Shown here in pieces: positions 24,901-35,000 of a stretch of 64,000 nucleotides of DNA. The translations under genes and the position numbers were made by a program. Within the stretch, counting starts at the first letter, position 1, and each line of letters starts with the position of its first letter. The stretch is from Dimorphilus gyrociliatus (lineage: Eukaryota > Annelida > Polychaeta > Dinophilidae): contig CAJFCJ010000019.1 of the NCBI GenBank assembly GCA_904063045.1, positions 3,168,684 to 3,232,683 on the forward strand, given 5' to 3'. Under the pieces are notes generated by a model. That model was not told the DNA's origin and did not search any database. It was given only the letters and a program-made list of their open reading frames with translations.

Positions 24901-27408
24901 TTGTTCTCGTGAAGTAACATCAGCTACTGGAATTGTATACTCTTTAACCAGGAAGGTAATATGAATGTGTGCTATCCTCCAACTGCTATCCTCTTATATG
25001 TTTATAAGACACGCACTCACAGCTTGAAGCGTCTCTTGGCGCGTGATGTAACTGACGTCTGCAGTCGTCTCATCAGCACGTCAAACAACCTTGCACCGTC
25101 ACATGCTAATGACGCTCAAGCTAATTTAATATTTGCAACTCACCATCTCACTAACCCCGACTCTCTTCCGGTGAGGGGCTGAAAAGACTATAATTATATA
25201 CTCTATACACTGTGGGCTATGGTATTGCTGAGTATAGACGTATATAGCGATTGGGATTGAGGCGTGGCTAAGAGACGTTCTTCGCGACGCGGCTTATGCG
25301 ACGCCCTCAAAAGCGCATCCATCACGCCACTATCGTCGCAAACCGACGCCGAGCAAACTAATTGAAGCTTCGTTGACGCCCGGAAGATTGGTCTATTTGC
25401 ATAGAATCGACTGCTTCGTATATGAAAATACACCACATAGATTTAAATATTGCATACCACCATTATAATTGTTAGATAGAATATGCTGCAACCACAAAGC
25501 CCATTCAGAGTGGAGTCCTCTTAATGTTCTTAACGTATTACGCGGCTCACCGCAACAACATCACCTGAGCGACCGCAATACGACACGCGACACGCAAACT
25601 GGAGAGGTGAAGGTCACGGCCTCTTCGGCTACAGGGGTCGAATAGCCAACGACGTTCGAGCGTGCGCTACCGCAGAAAGGAGTTAACTTAATTAGTGGTC
25701 GCCGGTCACTGGTCAGTGGCAGCCTACAGCGTATAATCTATATTGCTGTAGCTATATTAACGCCGCTACTGCATCATGCAGTCTCTTAACAAGGCAGCCT
25801 TCAAGTTCATTTCCTGCCGCTCGAGGGCAAGCCACAATAATCAGCTTCCAGCACACAGTGTATTTAGATTTCAAAGGCTCTAATCACGAAAGGGGCGTCG
25901 AAGGTGAACAAAGCGTCACTAGTCGCCACTTCAAAGACCCGCTGAGGTTAGCGTCCGAGGGCGTCTCTAGACGGAAATTTTTCGCTCAACATTCAGATAT
26001 TCGATAACGTCAAAATTGAGACTGCACGCAGCATTCCCTACGTTAAAATCTCCAGCCGTGCTAGCGTGAGCCGCTAGGCGACAAGGAATGCTTTTGAAGA
26101 AATTGAAAACCTTCTATGCAGATATAGAGCTTTTGAAAAAAAAATTATATATATACGGTACATATATCTATTTATTAAGCGACGAATGAATTTGAGAGTT
26201 TTATATCAAGAATAAAGAAGCTTATATAGCTAAGAGAAAAGCTTTTACTTTTCAGTTCAAAAATGTAATAACTCTTTTTTATCTTGCCAGAATTGCTTCC
26301 TGAACTCGCATGGTTAAAGCGAGAACTCTTTTCTTACCGATTTTAGCAATTTCGAATGTTTTAGAAGTGCTTTTTGAAATTTTAGATTTCTTCTAGATTT
26401 TTTCTTTTTATTTAATAATATGTAAATTAAAATACCAAGCTTTGGAAACGCAGTTGTTAGCACAAGTAAGTAGCGCGCAGTAAATATCGTCCCAACTATT
26501 GTAGTCTACTTGACATTTTTCTACAGTCGAGTGCAGGTGGCAGGCTTTTCTATATGAGAATTCCTGATCTTTGAGCGGACGGAATTGGCGTAAAATGATT
26601 AAAATGATTATGAGAATCGCGATAGGGAAATCTATAGGAAAACGCGAAAGTGGTTGAAAGCCTCTGAGAATAAACAGGATAAAACACAATATATTAATTG
26701 ATTTATGAAAATCTTGTATGTATTTCATAAAGAAAGATTTGAAATTATAAACTAAAAATATCTCGAAATAGCAAATGGCATAGTTGAGCATTTTTCTTCG
26801 ACCCGCACTCGACCATAAATCAAACATGTTTGTAGTTTCTTTCACTTTCTCACGCGGCTTTAAACGTCTGCCTCTTGTGATGCATCTTTACGTCTGAATG
26901 ACCGTTGGTCAACGGGGCTGCCAGATATGCCTTTTCCGCTTTACGAATGGAATTAAAACGTGGAGACTAGCATGTGTGCCACACTTCCTCCTGACACAGC
27001 AATGGGAAAACGATGAGCGAGCAAGTGTGAAAAATCAATCATTATCCGTTTATGATTACTGTACACTACCGGTTCGCAACTAGTTTAACTTTAAGATTTT
27101 ATTATCAAATTAATATTTGAATGTATAATTCGCAAACCAGTAAGTAGGTGCATAACTGTAAAGCCAGGTGTGTACACCTCAGTGGGAGCCTCTACACCTT
27201 CCATATTCAAACAACTAGAACGTTTTTCAGAGTTAGCCCGCAGCCATTTGCCAAATTTGCTATGCATCTCGGTGAGAAATGCAATTGGCCGCTGGCTATT
27301 GAAATATTATTGCATGATATGACGTTCTACTAAAAAACATACGTTCGCTACCGACAGTTTTAGTTTGTTTACTTTTATGGTTATAGGTCACAAATATCAA
27401 GTATAAGG

Positions 27409-27902
27409 CAGTAGATGGCGTTTTCTCTTCCCATATGAAACACTATAGCGTTTTTTTACGAAGTAGTTTCATATATACCCGATAGATGGGGCTTGTGGTA
27501 CTAAAGACCTTTTGCGACATCTATAGTATATACTCGTCCCAAATTAGTATGCAAAATTATTAAAAATTCATCTAGTAGCAATGTTTACCACAATAGTGTT
27601 TTCGAGTTATTAAGTACATAACTTAAATAAGATAGTAACTTTGCATTACATCAAATATAAGATTTTTATCATAAAAATGAATAAAAAGTTATTTTAAAGC
27701 ATTTTAACTGATACAGATTTTATCAAAATGTATAATGTACAAATGAAAAATGTTCCTCTTTTATAAAGGATTTTCTAGGATTAAAAAAGGTTCGTGTAAA
27801 TCGATAGATGGCGCAACAGTGATAACAAAGTCTGTCCAGAAAAACTGAACAGCCGGCGCTGCTTACAAAATAAAGAAACAAACAGGGCGACCGTTAGAGG
27901 GC
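27409..27902 (+). promoter_or_regulatory. Cluster of CTCF-like sites upstream of Rbfox
   Basis: Within 500 bp: CAGTAGATGGCG (27409-27420), AGATGGGGC (about 27484), minus-strand TAGATGTCGCAAA (27512-27524), CGATAGATGGCGCAAC (27802-27817) and CCGTTAGAGGGC (27891-27902). The cluster separates the long intergenic region from the Rbfox promoter and is a candidate boundary element. Confidence 0.45.
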
Positions 27903-28006
27903 TCTAGTGTCCTCAGATGTAGGCTGACGCAAAGCGATCAATTTCTGTTTGTAGTGATGCTCGGTACTGCTGCTGTACATTCTACTTTTTGAGCGACGGT
28001 AAAATT

Positions 28007-30909
28007 ATGGCGAATGATTCAACAACACCCCAGACTTCATCTACTCCTCTCTTCTGGTTACCGCAGACCTACGTAGCACCATCAGGCAATCACCCAATGG
28101 TAAGAACTAAGGACATTTTAACGGTCATATTTTGCTGTATACCCAGAGACACAAGCGTGTCTCTTTACTTCGTATATAACAAATACGCTTTTACGGGGTT
28201 TTACTAGTGACGATTTAACACTACAAGGGAATTATACCTAAGACTTAGACTTAGACAAACTGAAAACTGCGCGAGGCAGTGCATCGTTAAATCATCATGG
28301 TGGACGGTTATCGGATTTCGCTGTCCGGGCCGCGCCTACTCTAGTAATTTTCACCAAAGGCCAACTAGCTTTTGTATCTCGTTTAAATAGCAATGTAAAA
28401 GAGAGGCACAAAGATATAAAGGAGTTCTCCTTTCGACGCCTTTATTTCAAATTCATTCACCGTTTCTCAGCCGCGCGCATCCGCCATCACTCGACGCTCG
28501 TTTCTTTCCTTATCAGCCGTTTCGATCAGGGCGCCATCTATCGACCCGCATCCTCTTTGTTACTCAGCTAGTCTGTGAACTCTACAACAAAATTCACATG
28601 ATTGACTTAATAACTTAATAACTATTCCAAATTACTAAAATTACTGTGTTTTATTGTAGTTTGTCGCCGCCGCTGCTGCCGCTGCCCAGAATCCCATGGT
28701 GCAATATCCTATGACCGCTGCATCTTCTATAGATGAGTTGAATGCTGCTGTTGCTGCAGCCGTTCCCTCAGAGCAGACGGACCAAACAGATGCTGCTTCT
28801 ATCGTTAGTGCAGCTGTTACGACGACAAGTCAGCAGCAGCAGCTAACAACAACAACTATTACTACCAATACGCCTCCTGCGTCGACGACAGCAACTGAAA
28901 ATGAAATAGACAACCGGCGTTCAACATCTCCTCAAGTAACCGGTCCGAAGCGTTTACATGTGTCCAATATACCCTTTCGATATAGAGAAGCGGATCTTAG
29001 GGCCTTACTAGGCCAATTTGGCACCATTTTAGACGTTGAAATCATCTTCAACGAGCGTGGCTCTAAGGTATACAAAAGAGAAACACACATCATAACTAAC
29101 TTACATAACTTTTACAGTCGATTGCTGCGCCGCCCATTTCATTAAATATGAATAAATATTATAGTATATATAGCACGTGCTTGTAGGCTGCTGCAGCATG
29201 AACCACACTAACGGGTCTTGAACCGATTGTTAATATATACATGTATACATATACATACATACTTATATACGGGTATACTGTGCATATGTATGTATATATA
29301 TTTATATACTGTATATAAATTTATTTATTTATTTACAAGTAGCATTTACGGATAGACAAGAGTTAGGATATCTTTCTGCATAAAGTGTTAACGTTGTGTA
29401 TTTTAGCAATTATGCAAAATTAAAGTCAGAATAGTGTCGATACAACAAAGGAGATTACAACGTTTTTATCAGATTACATCAAACGCATGAAAACTTTCTC
29501 CTAGGTACCAAGATAGAAGAGAAACTTAAAAAAACTATCATTTTAGGCTTTGAGATAGTGTAAGAAAACTGGAGCTCTTTCTAAGCATTTACATCTATCA
29601 CATGCATACACATTTTCATTTTTCTAAGGCATTTATCACGAAATGATATAAGTTGATACTATTATTACATAAACTGTGCCGAATACGTTAAATTTAAACA
29701 TCTTGTTTTCAATACTACTTATATTGATGATTATGCATGTCTCTGCATACGTTGTATTAATGCATGCTATTGTCTCTCCTCCTGCATGCAGGGATTCGGT
29801 TTTGTGACGTTCGCGAATAGTGCTGATGCGGATCGGGCAAGAGAGAAAATGAACGGTCAAGTGGTTGAGGGCAGAAAAATAGAGGTGCATGTTTTTTTTC
29901 TTAAAAAAATATTGTTGTGAGAGTGTGTTGCATGCATGATTTGAACATATCTATCTACTTAAGTATATCTGGGCGGCAGTAGCAAAATAAACTGTGAGAG
30001 TGATCTTTTTCTCTCTTCACAGAGGCTGCCTGCCGGACTTTGTTTAAAAAAAAAAAATTTATGAGAGAGTGAGTGTGTTTGTCTTCGTTTGTGTGCAATT
30101 TTTTAACCGATCATGTGCTCAAAAATTAGGTTAACAACGCTACAGCAAGAATAATGACAAGAAAGAAAGATAGCACGGCAGCGGAGGCACTAAGAAGTAG
30201 TGTTGCAGCACTACAACGTTCTGGTAGAGTTCGTCCAACAGCTACTATTCCAATAGCTGGTCTCAGAACTCCTATTCAGATCCAATTACCAGGATTATTC
30301 CAAGATCCCTATTTGGCAAATTTAACAGCTGCATTTGGAGCAGAGAGATATCCGGTTAATATTTCTTTCCTATAGATGTCGCTACGTGTTATGCATTTAT
30401 ATAATGTCTTTACAGCACTTGGCCGCTACCTACGGTGCACGTTATGCTCTACCAACTGTAGCTACGGCAGCGTATACTGGTAATAGCGGGTATATATCAT
30501 AGTTTTCATATTTTTTTATATTTACCTAAGTAGATACATCGAAGATTGCATGTTGCGCAAATGTTTAAAGTTAATATACATAAAATGTTGACAGAATTGG
30601 CCGCGAACTTACTGCTGATCCTTACTTGGGACACAGCATAGGGCCAGTTGCAGGATATGGGGTACGTGTCACTAACATTTCTATAATGGCTGTTTCGCAA
30701 CAAGTGCATGATACTGTTTCTTTTCATTCTATCACTGCCATCTGATTTCAAAATCTTTCATTTTTTCAATATTCCTTCTGAACTATATCTCTTAGTTAGA
30801 AAGAGTTGTTTATTTGGTTTTACCAGGGGATGTTTTAAATTTTCCATTTTGTCAACAGGCCATTTACCGAGCAGCATCTGGTGGATACCAACGATTCGCT
30901 CCATATTAG
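28007..30909 (+). CDS. RBFOX: Rbfox RNA-binding splicing regulator, seven coding exons
   Basis: This nuclear splicing factor binds (U)GCAUG. Coding exons are 28007-28099, 28660-29067, 29792-29884, 30130-30354, 30416-30489, 30595-30661 and 30859-30909, giving 336 residues. The start is the ATG at 28007 (MANDSTTP); an open TTG frame extends upstream but lacks ATG. One RRM spans about residues 129-206, with [23 protein letters not shown]1 as KGFGFVTF and the closing [14 protein letters not shown]. The N-terminus is Ala/Gln/Thr-rich; the C-terminus ends [10 protein letters not shown], as in vertebrate RBFOX (GGYNRFAPY). Exon 3 is 93 nt and phase 0 on both sides, so skipping it keeps frame but removes RNP1. 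That is the same architecture as the autoregulated vertebrate RBFOX exon. Confidence 0.97.
28100..28659 (+). other. Rbfox intron 1 with CTCF-like site
   Basis: A 560-nt intron with a GC-richer centre. Minus-strand GTCGATAGATGGCGCC lies at about 28530-28545 and resembles the site at 27802. No coding frame is seen. Confidence 0.5.
29232..29336. repeat. TA / TACA microsatellite in Rbfox intron 2
   Basis: Mixed ATAC, TATA and TTTA short repeats. They are intronic and have no other visible role. Confidence 0.7.
29734..29938 (+). promoter_or_regulatory. TGCATG cluster flanking the 93-nt Rbfox exon
   Basis: Six TGCATG words occur in 205 nt: 29734-29739, 29761-29766, 29783-29788, 29886-29891, 29929-29934 and 29933-29938. 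The third ends four bases before the 3' splice site of exon 3 (29792) and the fourth lies across the 5' splice site at 29885. TGCATG in RNA is the Rbfox recognition element, so Rbfox protein should bind here and block inclusion of its own RRM exon. Confidence 0.8.
29792..29884 (+). other. RBFOX: Cassette-type 93-nt RRM exon of Rbfox
   Basis: This exon encodes 31 residues ([18 protein letters not shown]... to EGRKIE), including RNP1. Both borders are phase 0. Skipping would yield an in-frame protein without RNA binding. Vertebrate RBFOX genes have the same 93-nt exon, whose skipping gives dominant-negative protein. Confidence 0.8.
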
Positions 30910-31071
30910 AGGAAATACCTTAATGAGCTACAGACATTAGCATTACATACACTGCCACCTAATACTCAATTTATGTGGTGCTTGGGCTGTTGCAATCGTT
31001 TGAAAGACTTCACCTTTAAAAACAGACTTTTTTCACTCCTGCATCAATGAGAAAGCCGGATAAATGTAACG

Positions 31072-31085
31072 CCGCTAGATGGCAG
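31072..31085 (+). promoter_or_regulatory. CTCF-like site at the Rbfox/TCF boundary
   Basis: CCGCTAGATGGCAG matches the CTCF core (CCNNNAGRTGGCAG) with one change. It lies between Rbfox and TCF. A weaker relative, GTAGATGACAGCAG, lies near 31687-31700. Confidence 0.45.
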
Positions 31086-31116
31086 TAATGAGTTCATTTC
31101 AGCTACGTATCTTCGC

Positions 31117-31201
31117 AGAAATAAACAATTGATGTAGCACATCAGCATCATTGTTTAAATAGTAAACAATAATGAAATATCTGGTGCTATTGTTTATTTC
31201 T
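31117..31201. repeat. 85-nt nested foldback in Rbfox 3' region
   Basis: Outer arms AGAAATAAACAAT (31117-31129) and ATTGTTTATTTCT (31189-31201) are perfect 13-nt inverted repeats. Inside, AGCACATCAG (31136-31145) pairs with CTGGTGCT (31181-31188) with a 2-nt bulge, and CATCATTGTTTA (31146-31157) pairs with TAAACAATAATG (31163-31174) with one mismatch around a 5-nt loop. It could be a microRNA-like precursor, a UTR structure or a tiny palindromic element. Confidence 0.6.
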
Positions 31202-32084
31202 GATTTTTTTTTCTGAAAAGTTACCGCCATTTACCGGCTTAGATACTTTGATCGGTTGCTCGTTTAAGGATCTACACTACGCACACACATTGTTTTCGTC
31301 TAATGTTTAAGATAATTATTGTGTGTCTGGTGGTGTATAATTTTATAGTTCTGGTGCTTCGCCCAGGTAGAAAATCTTGCCAAAGGAACCCACCGACTAT
31401 CGTAATCTGGGCAGGCTATAGTCTTCCTTCGACCCAATTACTTTGCCATGTTAAATTAAGTTTAGTCATAAAAGTTATGTATTATTTTTGACTAGTCATA
31501 AATTCATGTAAACAGTCTTGTAACAGTTAAATATTTTGTTTCTATGAATTTTTCCTTTTTGGTATTTTGCTTAATTATGTAAAGTGTAATGTTGTGATTA
31601 AACAAAATAAATGTAATGTGTGATTTATTAAATAAATTATTTGAAACTTCTGGAAACGCTATGAAAACGTAAACTAATTTAATCCGGTAGATGACAGCAG
31701 TAGTCTTATTTACAAACACAACTTGAATTTATGATAAAATACAAAGTTTCTGGAATTAAATAAAGTAATTTAACGAAAGTAAAAATATAAAAAGGTTTTA
31801 AGAGATATACACAACGTAAAATAATAGGTAGAGAGAAAACGCGGGCTCTGAAAGCTTTATTGTTGACAGAGATCGGAACACGAACCAGATTTTAAGCATA
31901 AAATAGTAAGACGGTCGATGATTGGTGGGAAACGGCCAGATCGGACAAAGAGCGGCGAATTACGGGCGAATAAGGATAGTTCTTACTTATTCTATGGCGG
32001 ATTCAAACAGAGCACCGAGGCAGAGCGTGTAGCGTTAGATCTCTGCCGCAAAAATCACATCAAAAGCGCTCTTTTTAAGACAGC

Positions 32085-35000
32085 ATGCCGCACGTGAACG
32101 GCGGTGGTGGTGACGATTTAGCGTCAACAGATGAGGTTAAAGTTTATAAAGATGAAGGTGAAGATGAGACAAGAGAGAACTTGTCAGAAGATAAACTTGG
32201 CCTTGTCACCGAGACTGAAGAGGTAAGAGAGCGTTTGATGTTTGTGTGCATGACCAGAGCAATGTAAAATTGAATTTTCAGGAGAAGAATGCAGATATTG
32301 GCGGTAATTATGAAGGCAAGTCTCAGAATGCCTCATCTGATGGTAAGTAAGCGTTCGGGCGTTACACGCCCACTTTCTCTTTACGTTTCTTCTTTATCGC
32401 CCGTTGACCTGCTTTCATCCGCCGCTTCCTTTCTCCTACCTCGGTTTCTTGAAAGGAAACGAACGCTTTAAAAAAATATTGACTATTTCCCTTAATACGG
32501 CTCTGCCGCCACCGATCGATGGATGAGTTAGAAAATTGTTATGAGAAAAGCGAGTTGAGCATTCGAATTGATTACCGCTAGATCGTTCTTTGATGTTGTA
32601 GAGCGCGCCTTCCGTATGGCCGCTTCTTCAGTCTAAGAGAAGTTTGTTTGTCGGTGATTATTAAACGGCCGCGAGGTGTGACATTTTAGATTCCGCCGCA
32701 AAATAATGACTGCAAAAAAAAAGCGCTCGAGTGCAGTACTGTGAGAAAATAGGTCAGCTTTGATACTCTTCCTTTGATGTTCGTATTCTTTGATAGTCTT
32801 TCACGCGTCGACTTGTTTGTATTTCTGTTTGCTTGCAGGTTTTCTCTTATTGTTTTTCTCCTCCTGTATGCACTATGTATTCTCTTAGAAGGTAGAAACG
32901 ACGCACATCGACTATCCGCCTAATTATTGCATAAATACGCTCTTGTCGGCAAAGATGAAAGGCGCGCGAAAACTTTCATTTTTGATGGCGTCTAAGAGCC
33001 CACGCTCAACAACGATGAGGCTATAGCTTTTCACTGTTGTCGCTTCCCTAATCCCCAAAGAAATTTAAAGTCGTAACTAATAAGTTCCTACTCGAGATAA
33101 TATATTAACTGATACGACAGGATCAAAGAACGACGCCGCCATCAACGAACGTCTTTTTGGTATAGCTGGATTTCCGCTAGTCACTCCTTATCCGCCTGGA
33201 TATCCACCCGGTTTGGTAAGTGTTTTCTTTTTTCATTTTACTCAATCGAGCGGACCGTTCAACACCGACAGCTATCTACGTATTTACCAAGACATGAATG
33301 TCTTGCGAGTACACAAACATACTTCGCAAATGTCAATATTCGCTTTAGCCTTAGATAAGAACTTAAAGAATTTACGAATATGCATGCTTTACTGTTTCGT
33401 AGACGCTAGATGCGTCTACAACATATAAACGAACGTTCGGCAACATCAAAGCGCATTGATTCGTGTCACCTGTAGACGCCATAGGCGTAGAGCCGGACAC
33501 GTAGTCATTAAATATGCAATATAGACGTTCTACAACGATGCTGACCGTCGTCTGCGGTTTTTTCTCGCTTATCGACTTACTCTATATATCGATAGGCTAT
33601 CGAACAACTCTGAGCTACGCTCATGGCGTTATTAAATTAACTTTATTAGCGACAACACCTGGCTTTGTCGTCTACGGCGCTGTCAACAAGGCACACGACG
33701 CCCTGCCGCAAAGCAGATGAGCTGACGGCTGCAGGAAACGTCGGCGTCACAAAGGGACTGTCCAAGGCCGATTAGCTGCACTAGTAATTACTTTGATCTC
33801 TGCTCGCTGACGCCCGTCTAGCTTCTCTAATATCGCAAGCGCGTCTCCCTACGTCGTCATGACTACGCTTTGTTGACAAATCTGCGTATTAATTCGATAA
33901 GCGCCGTAGATAAGAATATTTTATATATATAGATATATATATATATATACATATATATATACAATACTTTACATTGTAGAAGTATATTTTGTATATTTTA
34001 CCGTAGATTATTTTATACTTATTTATTTACATTTCAACAAAACAACACTCGGTTGATTTTAGAATGTTTTATTGAGAATTCTTTTATACATTTTAATATG
34101 CGGTATGGATACTCTGTATGCGTAGACATCCTTGACTAGCCTGCTTCGGCTGGTGGTCATTACTTAGCAGATGGCGCCAGTGCGTCGCTATTGTACGAAT
34201 GTGACGCCCCGGAAAAGGTGCGAGTGACTTGGACAATGAAGTGATGAGGGCGTCATTATACTCGCAAGATGAGCACGCACAACGGACGAATTATGAAGAG
34301 ATGGTGCTGATTGGGCATCTAGAAAAATGACGCGTGTTTGGCCTGTAGTAGCCACTCAGTGTGTGCGTGACGCCCAGCAGCAGCCAGGTAACGCCGCATC
34401 GATCCGTAATCAGAACATCAAAGGCAGCGGCCGACATCAAAGGATGGAGAACAGTGGCTCCCCCGTTTGGCTGCGTGCTCAAGCTTTTCGCGCGTTTCTC
34501 CAACGATTTACCGACCTGTACTACAAATACACTGTAGCGCAGGTAAGAGGAGAGAAGGCGTATATATAACAGCTACTACGTGCGCAATCAGCTGACATCA
34601 AAGAACATCGTAGGGCTAATTACGTTTGTCCAAACTACTAATTGTCTACGTCATCAATGCAGTCGTTCGACCGTGATAATCTGTAATTGGCAGGCGTGTA
34701 GGATAATTTTCGAGGGAGCGTTTTACTGAGCGTCGCTGCTCAGAGATATTCGCAATAGAAGCAGCAACGACGGCATCTCTAATTGTTTTACCCGTTACAA
34801 ACGTCTGCCTTTGATGTTGCCGTTCGACGTTGCGCAGACTGCGACGGCATCTCCTTAACATCAAAGGGACTGCGCTTTACGCCTCACTGAACGTAGTTCG
34901 TGCCAAATTACGCTCGATTGCGCATGCGCATGGCCGCCGTAAAGCGTCTAATTGTAGATGTTTAACGATAAAGGAAGAATGTTTTTCAGGGCGGAAGAGT

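Larger units (their letters stand above)
17948..28006. other. Large intergenic region between NR2F and Rbfox
   Basis: About 10 kb without a confirmed gene. AT-rich DNA with TA microsatellites alternates with GC-richer islands (near 18700-18960, 20230-20480, 21600-21900, 22670-22920, 25250-25980) that carry nuclear-receptor half-sites, a CRE at 18829-18836 and GACGCC words. One exon-like frame occurs at 21728. Near its right end are several CTCF-like sites upstream of Rbfox. Confidence 0.4.
30910..32084 (+). other. Rbfox 3' region and TCF promoter/5' region
   Basis: The Rbfox 3' untranslated region probably runs to AATAAA signals near 31605-31635. It carries a CTCF-like site (31072-31085) and a large foldback (31117-31201). 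From about 31850 the DNA becomes GC-richer and leads into the TCF start codon at 32085. The intergenic gap between the two genes is therefore only a few hundred bases. Confidence 0.5.

Noticed and set aside
26408-26845. 145-codon open frame on the minus strand
   Set aside because: It has no ATG at its start (GTG), is dominated by Ile, Leu, Phe and Lys as expected from AT-rich DNA, shows no recognisable domain, and has no matched splice sites or neighbouring exons.
34327-34569. Plus-strand frame in TCF intron 3 ending near a GTAAGA donor
   Set aside because: The intron-3 flanking exons already join in frame, the sequence does not match TCF proteins, and TCF sites run through it.
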